A stretch of DNA of 64,000 bases from DASWHR01 sp036398095 (GTDB lineage Bacteria > Actinomycetota > AC-67). Of this stretch, positions 7,596-15,751 are shown piece by piece. The position numbers and the translations under genes are program-made. How positions within the stretch are numbered: the stretch's first letter is position 1; every line of letters starts with the position of its first letter. The notes beneath the pieces were generated by a model that worked only from the letters and a program-made list of their open reading frames with translations, searched no databases and was not told the origin of the DNA. The stretch is taken from NCBI GenBank assembly GCA_036398095.1, contig DASWHR010000141.1, positions 4,632-68,631 on the forward strand, in the 5' to 3' direction.

Positions 7596-8030
7596 TTAGG
7601 CGAAGGGAGACCGGGGCAGGTTCTCGGGCTCGACGGCCATGAACGTCGCGGTCGCCGTGGCGAGCAGCCGCCCGTCCTCGGTCTGAAGCGTGCCCTCCCC
7701 GTGGCCGGCGCGGCGGCCGGCATGCAGCGACCGACCGCGGGCGACGATGGTCCCCTCGCTGGCCATTCCGATGTACTGGATGCTCATGCTCAGCGTCACG
7801 TGCGGCGACCCCAGCGGCCGCTCCGACCGCAACGCCAAACCGATGACGGCGTCGAGCATGGTGGCGATCACGCCACCGTGAATGATTCCTCCCGGATTGA
7901 GATGATGCGGCTGCAGGTCCAGACGCATCTCGCACTCGCCGCCGGCGGCGGACACGAAACGCATCCCGAACCAGTTCGCGAACGCCGACGCACCGATACG
8001 TTCCCGGATCGCTTTTTCGACCTCGCTCAT
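7596..8030 (-). CDS. PaaI-family hotdog-fold acyl-CoA thioesterase
   Basis: 144 residues. The hotdog motif LNPGGIIHGGVIATMLDAVIG carries the Asn, His-Gly and Asp used by PaaI-type thioesterases to hydrolyse acyl- or aroyl-CoA. Strands VTLSMSIQYIG and GTIVARGRSLHAGRRAGHGEGTL complete the fold, and the length is normal. The start ATG (8030) gives the conserved N-terminus MSEVEKAIRERI; longer in-frame starts add only low-complexity sequence. DHNA-CoA hydrolase (MenI) belongs to this fold and is not seen in the men cluster, so this is one possible candidate, but substrate cannot be read from the sequence. Confidence 0.85.
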   Translation of the reverse strand: MSEVEKAIRERIGASAFANWFGMRFVSAAGGECEMRLDLQPHHLNPGGIIHGGVIATMLDAVIGLALRSERPLGSPHVTLSMSIQYIGMASEGTIVARGRSLHAGRRAGHGEGTLQTEDGRLLATATATFMAVEPENLPRSPFA

Positions 8031-8191
8031 GGTGCCGCGAGGATACCCGCTCGCGTCACCGATCGGAGGGCCGCGCGTTAGATCGGCGGAGGGTCCGCAT
8101 CCTCCGACGGGTGTGCGAGAGGGTGTGATCCACCGCGAGCGCAGCCGCCGCACCTTGCGGCCCAGCCGCTTGCGGGGTGATGGAGCTTCGG

Positions 8192-8220
8192 AAAGACCTG
8201 GACCACAAGTCCGGGTCTTT
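8192..8220. terminator. Hairpin terminator with a duplicated tail
   Basis: A 12-bp stem (8192-8203 with 8209-8220, AAAGACCTGGAC and a near-perfect complement with one G-T pair) around a 5-nt loop. The plus-strand tail GTCTTTTCGCTTTCCC is tandemly repeated at 8215-8230 and 8232-8247. It lies 36 nt past the stop of the SCP2-hydrolase gene (minus strand) and probably ends that transcript. Confidence 0.55.
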
Positions 8221-8255
8221 TCGCTTTCCCAGTCTTTTCGCTTTCCCCTGGGGGA

Positions 8256-9461
8256 TCAGGCGGCCGAGTTGATGAACCGCTTGATCTTGCGGTGCGTGGC
8301 GGCGGGATACTCGAACTGCGGCACGTGGCCGCAATCGGTGAGCACCTCGACGGTCGCGTTCGGCAGGGCCTCCGCGACATGGCTCGAGTAGAACGCCGGC
8401 ACGAGCGGGTCGGCGTCACCCCACAGGAACAGGCTCGGCGCCTCGACGCTCGCGAGTCGCGTCCAGAAGCCGGCGTCACCGCGCGGCTCGTCGGTGACGA
8501 TGTGCCGCAGCGCGTCGAACAACGCGTATCGAGCCTGACGGTCGCGGTAGACGCGCAGGAACTCGTCGGCGGCCGCGTCGTACCAGGATCGGCGCAGGCG
8601 GTCCGGCGAAACGAAAAGACTTCGGATCCCCGCGACGACGGCGCGATGCGGCAGGGGCTGCGGCAGGAACGCGAGTTCGGGACGCATGCGGCGCATGATC
8701 GCCGGCATCCAGCGGCGATTCAGGAACGCGACGGCCGGACACAGCAGCGACAGGCTGCGCACGCGGCTCGGGTCGGTCATCGCCACCTCGAGCGAGATGC
8801 GTCCGCCGAGCGAGTTGCCGATCAGATGCGCGCGCTCGATCTGCATCGAGTCCATCAAGTCCAGCACGAACCGGGCGAAGGTGTCGGCCGAGTAGCGCAC
8901 GCGCGGCTTCGCGGAGTCTCCGTGGCCGAGCAGATCCGGCACGATCACGCGATGCGACGGTGCGAGCGCGAGCATCGTCGGCACGAACGATACCTTCGTC
9001 GCGCCGAGCCCGTGCAGCAGGATCACCGGATCGCCCTTGCCGGCTTCGACGACCGAAACCTCGTGGCCGCCGGCAACGACGACATGATCGCGCGGCGCGG
9101 TGACCGGGCGGCGCACGAGCGGATCGAACAGCGACTCGGCACGGAGCGCCAGGTTCAAGTTGCCCCGGACGCTGATGAGCCCGTCGAGGAACGCGCCGGC
9201 GCCGCTGATCGCGCCGGACTGGATGCCGACGAGCGTCGCGGTGTCGGCGCGAACGTAGGTGTCGGCGCGCGCGGGGGCGCCGGCGCCGACGGTCATGCGG
9301 CCGCCGCGGAAATGCATCGTCCAGATCTCGTCGGGACTCTCGAGCACGACGACGGCGTCCAGGCCGCGGATCCGCTCGGGGATCACGCGTCCGGTCAGCT
9401 CAAGCAGAATCGCTCCGAGGTCGCTACTCACCTGGCTCCTAGAGGTCCCGTGGCTCGCCAT
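8256..9461 (-). CDS. SCP2 domain - alpha/beta hydrolase fusion protein
   Basis: 401 residues with two domains. Residues about 8-115 look like an SCP2 sterol-carrier domain (WTMHFRGGRMTVGAG...ADTYVRADTATLVGIQSG), a hydrophobic-ligand pocket. Residues 122-401 are an alpha/beta hydrolase with oxyanion HGLG, nucleophile S217 in GNSLGG, acid D351 in GDADPLVP and base H379 in CGHVPQF. A lipid or acyl-ester hydrolase that holds its substrate in the SCP2 part is a reasonable inference. A GTG at 9431 with AGGAG four nt upstream is an alternative start, giving 391 residues. A TetR-like palindrome lies 48 nt upstream. Confidence 0.85.
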   Translation of the reverse strand: MASHGTSRSQVSSDLGAILLELTGRVIPERIRGLDAVVVLESPDEIWTMHFRGGRMTVGAGAPARADTYVRADTATLVGIQSGAISGAGAFLDGLISVRGNLNLALRAESLFDPLVRRPVTAPRDHVVVAGGHEVSVVEAGKGDPVILLHGLGATKVSFVPTMLALAPSHRVIVPDLLGHGDSAKPRVRYSADTFARFVLDLMDSMQIERAHLIGNSLGGRISLEVAMTDPSRVRSLSLLCPAVAFLNRRWMPAIMRRMRPELAFLPQPLPHRAVVAGIRSLFVSPDRLRRSWYDAAADEFLRVYRDRQARYALFDALRHIVTDEPRGDAGFWTRLASVEAPSLFLWGDADPLVPAFYSSHVAEALPNATVEVLTDCGHVPQFEYPAATHRKIKRFINSAA

Positions 9462-9508
9462 ACCCGCAAGTTCGCCGGAGCAAGCAGGCGTCCTGCGAGA
9501 CGTTCCGC

Positions 9509-9527
9509 TTGTTCCACCTTAGAACAA
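9509..9527. promoter_or_regulatory. Palindrome upstream of the SCP2-hydrolase gene
   Basis: TTGTTC (9509-9514) and GAACAA (9522-9527) form a 6-bp inverted repeat with a 7-bp spacer, the size of a TetR-type operator. It sits between the CBS gene and the hydrolase gene. No matching regulator gene is in the immediate neighbourhood. Confidence 0.3.
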
Positions 9528-9588
9528 CGATACGGCGGGCCGTGGGATTCGCGAAGGCCCGATGGCGGGCGTTCGCTCGCTCGGGGCG

Positions 9589-9978
9589 CTATTCCCGGGT
9601 GGGGACTTTGACGCCCGCGCGGGCCAGGTCCCGCAGGGACACGATCCCGACGAGCCGCTGGTCGTCGTCGACGACGGGAAGGTGGCGGAAGCCGTGCTCA
9701 AGCATCGTCTGCGTGGCTTCTTCGATGGTCATGTCCGCGCCGGCCGACACGGGATTGGGCGTCATGTAGTCGCGCACGTGGGCGACTTCGGAGTCGGCGC
9801 CGTCGGCGACGGCCGTCACGATGTCGCGCTCGGTCATGATCCCGACGAGCCGGTCCTTTTCGGTCACCGCCAACGAGGAGATCTTGCGCTCGCGCATCGA
9901 CTGCGCGGCCTCTTGTAGCGTTGCGGCCATTTCGACCTCGAGCACGTCGGTGCGCATGATCTCGCGAATCGTCGTCAT
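9589..9978 (-). CDS. Two-CBS-domain protein
   Basis: 129 residues made of two CBS motifs: about 3-60 (IREIMRTDVLEVE...LVGIMTERDIVTAVA) and about 68-125 (VRDYMTPNPVSAGADMTIEEA...LVGIVSLRDLARAG). Paired CBS domains bind adenine nucleotides or related ligands and usually act as energy or ligand sensors for another protein. There is no attached enzyme domain. The start at 9978 is favoured over 9990 because GGGAGGG lies just upstream of it. The partner is unknown. Confidence 0.9.
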   Translation of the reverse strand: MTTIREIMRTDVLEVEMAATLQEAAQSMRERKISSLAVTEKDRLVGIMTERDIVTAVADGADSEVAHVRDYMTPNPVSAGADMTIEEATQTMLEHGFRHLPVVDDDQRLVGIVSLRDLARAGVKVPTRE

Positions 9979-10096
9979 GGTCCCTCCCATTCATGGTAAG
10001 CCTGGAGATCATCGAGGAGGAGGCGCCCCGAGCGCAAGCCCGTCCGGTTCGTATACTTCCGACCGACATGTGCGCCGCAGTGAGAACGATAGTCGC

Positions 10097-10816
10097 ATGA
10101 CCGGCCGGGTGATCGCACTCTTAGGATCCGGCGAGTATCTGCCGTGGGCCGGTGAGGTGGACCGTTGGATGCTCGAGCGCGCGAGCGGCGACGGCAGCGT
10201 CGCGTTGCTTGCGACGGCGGCTGCACCTGAAGGCGACGCGATGGCCGACAAGTGGTCGGCAATGGGCTTGGAGCATTACCGGTCGCTGGGCGTGCCGGCG
10301 CGCGTCGTGCCGCTGAGCACGCGCGAGGACGCGGCGTCCGGCGAGATCGTCGCGGCGATCGAGAGCGTATCGATGGTGTTCTTTTCGGGCGGCAACCCGG
10401 CGTATCTGGCGGCGACGCTTCGCGACACGCCGTTTTGGACGCGGCTGATGCAGCGCGTGGACGGAGGCATGGCCGTCGCGGGATGCAGCGCCGGCGCGTG
10501 CATCTTCGGCGAGGTCGCTCCCGACCCGACGCGCATGGATTCGATGGAAGCGGCGTTCTCCCCCGCCGGGCTCGCCGTGTTTCCCGGCGTGGTGTTCGGC
10601 GCGCACTGGGACGTGCTCGACACCTACGCGCCGGATCTGCGCGGGACCTCGATCCGTGCGATGCCGCCCGGATGCCACATGGTCGGCATCGACGAGAACA
10701 CCGCGATGGCCTCAGGCGACGACGTCTGGACGGTGTTCGGGTCCGGCGGCGTGCACGTGTATCAGACCGAGACCGCCGTCACCTACACGGCCGGACAGAC
10801 GCTGCGTCTGCCATGA
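10097..10816 (+). CDS. Peptidase S51 family protein (cyanophycinase/dipeptidase E-like)
   Basis: 239 residues with a class-I-amidotransferase-like fold. GCSAGACIFGE holds the nucleophile S131 on the sharp turn, and FFSGGNPAYL is the usual oxyanion/ligand loop. Family S51 enzymes cleave Asp- or Glu-containing dipeptides or cyanophycin. ATG at 10097 starts the conserved MTGRVIALLGSGEY; no clear ribosome binding site is seen. A TATACT -10-like box is at 10052-10057. The stop overlaps the acetyltransferase start (ATGA), so the two are co-translated. Confidence 0.85.
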   Translation: MTGRVIALLGSGEYLPWAGEVDRWMLERASGDGSVALLATAAAPEGDAMADKWSAMGLEHYRSLGVPARVVPLSTREDAASGEIVAAIESVSMVFFSGGNPAYLAATLRDTPFWTRLMQRVDGGMAVAGCSAGACIFGEVAPDPTRMDSMEAAFSPAGLAVFPGVVFGAHWDVLDTYAPDLRGTSIRAMPPGCHMVGIDENTAMASGDDVWTVFGSGGVHVYQTETAVTYTAGQTLRLP

Positions 10817-11253
10817 TCGTGATCCGTCCGGCGGCGCCGGGCGATGCGGCGACGCTGACCGCGCTGGCGATGCGCTCGAAGGCGCACTGGGGATACGACG
10901 ACGCGTTCATGGAAGCCTGCCGTCCTTCGCTGGCGATCCACGCGACGTGCGTGCAGCCAACGTTCGTCGCGACCGACGGCGGCACGGTCGCCGGGTTCTA
11001 CCAGTTGGACGGCAACGAGGTCGGAGCGTTCTTCGTGGATCCGCCGTTCATCGGACGCGGTGTCGGCCGTGCGTTATGGGAGCACGTGCTGTCCGAAGCG
11101 CGAACGCGGGGACTGTCATCGGTCGAGGTCCTGTCGGATCCGAACGCAGAAGGCTTCTATCTGGCGATGGGGGCCGAGCGCGTCGGCGAGGCGCCATCCG
11201 ACGTGTTCGGCCCCGATCGCATGCTGCCGCTGCTGCGCGCGACTATCGGATGA
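10813..11253 (+). CDS. GNAT-family N-acetyltransferase
   Basis: 146 residues. The GNAT core is visible: IRPAAPGDAATLTALAMRSK (strand 1, helix 1), VAGFYQLDGNEVGAFFVDPPFIGRGVGRALWEHVL with the acetyl-CoA pyrophosphate loop G-RG-VG-A, and a C-terminal FYLAMGAERVGE. It transfers an acetyl group from acetyl-CoA to an unknown amine. It is coupled to the S51 peptidase by a 4-nt overlap. Its 3' end overlaps the convergent esterase gene by 11 bp. Confidence 0.9.
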   Translation: MIVIRPAAPGDAATLTALAMRSKAHWGYDDAFMEACRPSLAIHATCVQPTFVATDGGTVAGFYQLDGNEVGAFFVDPPFIGRGVGRALWEHVLSEARTRGLSSVEVLSDPNAEGFYLAMGAERVGEAPSDVFGPDRMLPLLRATIG

Positions 11254-13594
11254 GGATCGAGTGCTCGCCGGCGGCGGGCAGCTCGATCGTAAGCGTCACG
11301 CCGTCGTAGGACGCGAGCGTCGCACCTTCGACCGTGGGCGGGTGCGTCCAGGTTCCGGTCAGCCGCAGCGTCGTCGCGCCGTCCGTGATGAGCGTCGCAC
11401 CGATCGGCTGCAACGTGGACAGGCTCATCCGCGCCAGATCCAGCCGTGCGCCGGACAGGTTCGACAGCGATCCCGAGAACACGTTGGCGTGTCCGAGCGT
11501 GCCGTTGTCGAGCCAGCGCTGACCGTGCATCGTGTACGGGCCGAAGACGCCCGCGCCCGCTTCGGGGATCAGAATCCGCTGCGGAAGATCGCGGCCCGAG
11601 GTGGTGACGTCGATCGTGCCGATATTGGCCGGCTCGATGCCGGGCGCGCGGACCGTCAAGTCGCTCGCCCAGTAGGCGCTGTTGAACTCGAATCCCAGAT
11701 CGACTCCGTCGGGAACGCTGACCGTGCTGATCGCATGGTTGAGCGCGGGCGAAACCTTGTAGGTGACGCGCTCGGGGTTGCGGTCGCGACGGTGCGACCA
11801 CATGTAGGACTGCATCTCGCGCCAGTCGTCCCAGATCGGCGCGGAGTAATGCTCGTAGGCGTGATACAGGTAGGTGCGGTACCGGAAGCCGAGGTCGTGC
11901 AGACGCTGGCCGGCCGCGATGGCGCCGGTGACGGGGACGAGCTCGTCGGCGGTGCCGTGCAGGATCGCGTACGGAAGGTTGCGCGCGTTCTCGAGCAGCG
12001 GATAGAGGAACTCGGCTTCGATGTCGGCGCCCTCCTGCGAACCGGTCGGATCACCCGCGCCCGTCCACAAGCCGGGGACGAGCAGTCCGTCCTGCGGGTT
12101 GGAGGCAGCCCACCGATCGGGGAAGACAAGGCCGAGCAGCCACGACGCCCAACCGCCCATCGAATGGCCGCCGAGATACGTGCGGTCCTCGTCGATCGCC
12201 CATCGCGCGTGCGCGTCATTCCAAGCGTCGAGGTAGTCGACCATGCCGCGGCCGGTGTACCAGGACGACTCGCCGCGCGCGCTGGGCGTGACCACGATCG
12301 CGTCGCCGCCGTCGCCGAAGTCGCGCAGGATGCCCGGCTCCCACGCGGCTGCGTCGTGCGCGTGACCGCCGCGGTAGTGCATCCAGAACATCGCCGGATG
12401 GATGTTGCCGTCCCGATAGGACTTCGGAAGGAAGATGCCGTAGTGCTGATAAGGCCCTTGGAAGTAGGAGTTGATGGTCTCTTCCCGGTTGACCGGCGAG
12501 CCGTCGTTGACGTAGATCGCCTCGTAGTAGCCGGGCCGCATCGTGAACGTCTCGGTCGCGCCGGCCTGGAGTTTGTTCAGGTCGATCTGGGCCTTGAACT
12601 GATCGATGTTTCCGTCGCGCAGCGCGAACGCTTGCCGTTCGTCCATCCAGATGCGCGCCGGTTCGCTGCGGAACGCGACGTTGATCAGCCCGGATTTCGC
12701 GTCACCCGGGCCGTTGTCGATGAACGGCGGGCCGTCCCCGCCCGAGTCGCCGGTGGCGACCGCGAGCCCGATGATGGCGGGAAGCGCGGGCGTGAACAGG
12801 TCGCGGCGCAGCCCGATCTCGAACACGTTGTCGAACCCGGACGGGCCGGTCGCGACGAAGACGCATTCGGGTACACACGGCTGCGGCGAGCCGAGGAAGT
12901 CGCCACGGTAGTAGCGAGCACTCAGATCGTTCGGGCCGAAGAGCAGCGCCCACTCGGCTCCGGTGGTCAGGCCGCCGGCCGAACCGGGAAGCGTGTAGGA
13001 CCCGCCCGGCTCCGAATCGATCAAGATCAACACAGCGGTGCGCGGCGTCGCGGTCATCGCGAGTGTGCGGACCATGAAGTACACGTGATCGGCGTCGGCG
13101 GCGACGCGCACTTCTTCGATGTCGGCTTGTTCGCGGACGCCGGACGGTGCGGTGGTGTCGCCGTAGTGAAGTTCCGCGCCCGCGGGGCGGTCGGCGCCGA
13201 ACTGCGCGCCGGCGGCTTGCTGCAACGCGTCGATGCGGTAGGTGCGCGGCTCGATCGCCTTGACGCCGTCGAGCGTCGCCTTGCGGTCGGCGTCGAAGCC
13301 GTCGTCGGCGCCCCACGCGTCGCCCAGATAGTCCTGATACACGTACTCGCCCCGCGAATAGATCGCCGTGCCGCCGAGGCGCGTCGACTCTCCGCTCCAG
13401 TCGCTCGCGTCACCGTCGACGACCTTGGGCGTCGGCGCCTGGTTGCGTGCGCCGGACGTCACGATCGAGCCGGTGACGGTTTCCTCGCCCAGAACTGGGG
13501 TGCGCGGCGTGGCAGGCGGGACGGCCGCGTGGCCGGCGGCGGCCACAGCCGAGCAGACGGCGACGAGGAGTGCGGCGAGCTTGTGTGCGGTCAC
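11243..13594 (-). CDS. Secreted alpha/beta-hydrolase (esterase or prolyl-oligopeptidase-like)
   Basis: 783 residues from a GTG start with GGAGG upstream. A signal peptide (1-23, ending GHA) is followed by a long beta-rich region (about 55-330) like a ligand-binding domain. The middle holds an alpha/beta hydrolase: YGIFLPKSYRDG, MHYRGGHAHD, nucleophile Ser near residue 478 in GGHSMGGW, LHGTADELVP (Asp) and YHAYEHYSAP (His). The C-terminal 150 residues are another beta domain. This resembles secreted PHB-depolymerase/feruloyl-esterase-like hydrolases. Substrate unknown. The 3' end overlaps the convergent acetyltransferase gene. Confidence 0.8.
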   Translation of the reverse strand: MTAHKLAALLVAVCSAVAAAGHAAVPPATPRTPVLGEETVTGSIVTSGARNQAPTPKVVDGDASDWSGESTRLGGTAIYSRGEYVYQDYLGDAWGADDGFDADRKATLDGVKAIEPRTYRIDALQQAAGAQFGADRPAGAELHYGDTTAPSGVREQADIEEVRVAADADHVYFMVRTLAMTATPRTAVLILIDSEPGGSYTLPGSAGGLTTGAEWALLFGPNDLSARYYRGDFLGSPQPCVPECVFVATGPSGFDNVFEIGLRRDLFTPALPAIIGLAVATGDSGGDGPPFIDNGPGDAKSGLINVAFRSEPARIWMDERQAFALRDGNIDQFKAQIDLNKLQAGATETFTMRPGYYEAIYVNDGSPVNREETINSYFQGPYQHYGIFLPKSYRDGNIHPAMFWMHYRGGHAHDAAAWEPGILRDFGDGGDAIVVTPSARGESSWYTGRGMVDYLDAWNDAHARWAIDEDRTYLGGHSMGGWASWLLGLVFPDRWAASNPQDGLLVPGLWTGAGDPTGSQEGADIEAEFLYPLLENARNLPYAILHGTADELVPVTGAIAAGQRLHDLGFRYRTYLYHAYEHYSAPIWDDWREMQSYMWSHRRDRNPERVTYKVSPALNHAISTVSVPDGVDLGFEFNSAYWASDLTVRAPGIEPANIGTIDVTTSGRDLPQRILIPEAGAGVFGPYTMHGQRWLDNGTLGHANVFSGSLSNLSGARLDLARMSLSTLQPIGATLITDGATTLRLTGTWTHPPTVEGATLASYDGVTLTIELPAAGEHSILIR

Positions 13595-13696
13595 GGTTCC
13601 TCCCTGGACGAGACGCGGCGAGACGCTTCGGCACGCTTCCCGAGCACCTTTCGAGGCGCGATTCGCGAATTCCTGCCGGAAGGTCGGAATCGCGGC

Positions 13697-14875
13697 TCAG
13701 AGCAAGTGGCGGCGGATCTTGCCGCCGGGCGTGCGCGGGATCCGGGGAACGGCCACGACCTGGCGGGGCGCCGCGTAGCGCGGCAGGTGCGCGGCGACGA
13801 ACTCGCGAATCTCGTCCAGCGTCGGCGCGTCGCCATCGCCGACGACGAACGCGACGGCTTTGGAGCCGAACCGCTCGTCGGGACGCGCGGCGACGGCGAC
13901 GTCGGCGATTCCCGGATGGCGCAGCAGGATGTCTTCGACCTGCGCCGGGAAGATCTTCTCGCCGCCGCTGACGATCACGTCGCCGGCTCGCTCGGCGCGG
14001 ATCAGGCGGCCGTCTTCGATCACCGCCTGGTCGCCGGTTCGCAGCCAGCCGTCGGCGGTGAACGGCTGCTCGCCGCCCGGGAGATAGCCACGCATGATCG
14101 TCGGGCCGGCGAGTTCGAGCATGCCGTCGCCGGTGAGCCGCATGCGGGTGCCATCGAGCGGAACGCCGTCGTAGACGACGCCGCCGCACGATTCGGTCTG
14201 GCCGTAGGTTTCGACGATCGGCGCACCGGCTTCGCGCGCGCGATCGCGGAGCGGCTGCGGCAGCGCCTGACCGCCGATCAGGATGCCTTTGAAGTGCGCC
14301 AGATCCGCGTCGGCGTCGAGCAGGCGCGCGAGCATCGCGGGAACGAGCGAGGTGAACGTTGCATCCGTGGCGGCCACGGCGGGCGGATCGAAGGCGGCGT
14401 GGATAGTGACCGGCGCGTCGAGCAGCACCGCGCGCAGCGCGACGAGCAATCCGCCGATGTGGCCGAACGGCAGGCAGGCAAGCCAGCGGTCTGCCGGTTC
14501 GGCACCCAGGCGCGCCACGCTTGCGGTGACGGCGGCGCGGACGGCGTCGTGGGTCAGGACCGCGACGCGGGGGTTGCGACTCATGCCGCCGGTGGTTCCA
14601 CCGGTGGCGACCGCGACGGCCGCGTCCTCGCCGGCCGGACTCGACTCGGACCGGGGCCACCAGGATCCGTCAAAGATCGCGGCCGGCCGGGCGAGCGCGA
14701 GCAACCGCTGCACCGCTGCGGGCGGCAGCCGGTGATCGACCGGCAGCACGGCCGCGCCGGCGTCCCAGACCAGGCGGAGAAGGTCGGGCCAGATCGGGCC
14801 GGGCGCAACGGCGATCGCCGCCAGATCGCCCGGCCTCAGCACGGGCCGGCGACGGGATTTTCCCGGCGTTTCCAC
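13697..14875 (-). CDS. menE: o-Succinylbenzoate--CoA ligase (MenE)
   Basis: 392 residues, shorter than average ANL ligases as is usual for actinobacterial MenE. The P-loop VAVATGGTTGG (about 88-98), the adenylate motif ETYGQTESCGG, the hinge GWLRTGDQAV...GRLIRAERAGDVIVSGGEKIFP and the C-terminal catalytic Lys in GGKIRRHLL are all present. It activates o-succinylbenzoate with CoA in menaquinone synthesis. It is divergent from menB, the next enzyme in the pathway. GTG start at 14875, with a TANNNT box 7 nt upstream, suggests leaderless expression. Confidence 0.88.
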   Translation of the reverse strand: METPGKSRRRPVLRPGDLAAIAVAPGPIWPDLLRLVWDAGAAVLPVDHRLPPAAVQRLLALARPAAIFDGSWWPRSESSPAGEDAAVAVATGGTTGGMSRNPRVAVLTHDAVRAAVTASVARLGAEPADRWLACLPFGHIGGLLVALRAVLLDAPVTIHAAFDPPAVAATDATFTSLVPAMLARLLDADADLAHFKGILIGGQALPQPLRDRAREAGAPIVETYGQTESCGGVVYDGVPLDGTRMRLTGDGMLELAGPTIMRGYLPGGEQPFTADGWLRTGDQAVIEDGRLIRAERAGDVIVSGGEKIFPAQVEDILLRHPGIADVAVAARPDERFGSKAVAFVVGDGDAPTLDEIREFVAAHLPRYAAPRQVVAVPRIPRTPGGKIRRHLL

Positions 14876-14882
14876 GTCGGAT

Positions 14883-14911
14883 AGGCTAGCCGAAGGTACG
14901 AGTAAACGCTC
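14883..14911 (-). promoter_or_regulatory. menE promoter and putative MerR-type operator shared with menB
   Basis: On the minus strand the -10 box TAGCCT (14883-14888) stands 7 nt from the menE GTG. The motif TACGAGTAAACGCTC (plus strand, 14897-14911) lies in the -10/-35 region and ends beside the menB ribosome binding site AGGAG. A 13-of-15 match to it occurs in the merR promoter at 22085-22099. It could regulate both divergent genes. Confidence 0.5.
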
Positions 14912-14926
14912 TAGGAGTCACTGCTT

Positions 14927-15751
14927 ATGGAGTCGAGCATGGATTGGGTTCGCTCGGGGGACTACGAAGACATCGGCTACGAGACCGTGGACGGGATCGC
15001 CAAGATCACGATCCGCCGTCCGGAGGTCCGAAACGCGTTCCGTCCGCAGACGCTGTTCGAGTTGCGGCATGCCTTCGACGTTGCGCGCGACGACGCCACC
15101 ATCGGCGCGATCATCCTGACCGGACAGGGCCCGGACGCGTTTTGCTCGGGCGGCGATCAGCGCGTCCGCGGCGACGACGGCTACGTGGACGCGAAAGGCG
15201 TCGGCCGGCTGAACGTGCTCGACCTGCAGGTGCAGATCCGCCGTCTGCCCAAGCCGGTGATCGCGATGGTCGCCGGCTACGCGATCGGCGGCGGCCACGT
15301 GCTGCACTTGGTGTGCGACATGACGATCGCGGCCGACAACGCGCGCTTCGGCCAGACCGGACCCAAGGTCGGCTCGTTCGACGGCGGATACGGCGCGGGG
15401 CTGCTGGCGCGCACGATCGGGCTGAAGCGCGCCAAGGAAGTCTGGTTTCTGTGCGAGGAGTACGACGCCGAGACCGCGCTGCAATGGGGTTTGGTCAACC
15501 GTGTCGTGCCGCTCGACGATCTGGAAGTCGCAACGGTCGCGATCTGCCGGCGCATCCTTGAGATGAGTCCGCTGGCGCTGCGCATGATCAAGGCCGGATT
15601 CAACGCCGACACCGACGGGCTGGCCGGAATCCAGCAACTGGCCGGCGATGCGACGCTGCTCTTCTACATGAGCGAAGAAGCCCAAGAGGGCCGCGACGCG
15701 TTCGTGCAGAAACGTAAACCGGACTTCTCGAAGTTTCCGAAGCGGCCGTGA
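14927..15751 (+). CDS. menB: 1,4-Dihydroxy-2-naphthoyl-CoA synthase (MenB)
   Basis: 274 residues of crotonase fold. Diagnostic MenB features are SGGDQRVRG (74-82), the AGYAIGGGHVLHLVCD oxyanion region, FGQTGPKVGSFDGGYG and a C-terminal EGRDAFVQKRKPDFSKFP. It closes the ring of o-succinylbenzoyl-CoA to DHNA-CoA. AGGAG lies ten nt before the ATG; a second ATG five codons later is possible. Its stop overlaps the menA GTG (GTGA). It is the first gene of the menB-menA-menD operon. Confidence 0.95.
   Translation: MESSMDWVRSGDYEDIGYETVDGIAKITIRRPEVRNAFRPQTLFELRHAFDVARDDATIGAIILTGQGPDAFCSGGDQRVRGDDGYVDAKGVGRLNVLDLQVQIRRLPKPVIAMVAGYAIGGGHVLHLVCDMTIAADNARFGQTGPKVGSFDGGYGAGLLARTIGLKRAKEVWFLCEEYDAETALQWGLVNRVVPLDDLEVATVAICRRILEMSPLALRMIKAGFNADTDGLAGIQQLAGDATLLFYMSEEAQEGRDAFVQKRKPDFSKFPKRP

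Noticed and set aside
7387..7935. Minus-strand open frame crossing the structured RNA and the thioesterase gene
   Set aside because: It is out of frame with the thioesterase and runs through the terminator hairpin; no domain.
9821..10096. Longer N-terminus for the S51 peptidase
   Set aside because: The extra residues overlap the CBS gene and are not peptidase-like; homology starts at MTGRVIALLG (10097).
11060..14884. Very long open frame on the plus strand, antisense to the secreted esterase and menE
   Set aside because: High GC leaves few stops in the opposite frames. The translation is low-complexity Arg/Gly/Asp-rich with no domain, while the minus-strand genes have clear motifs.
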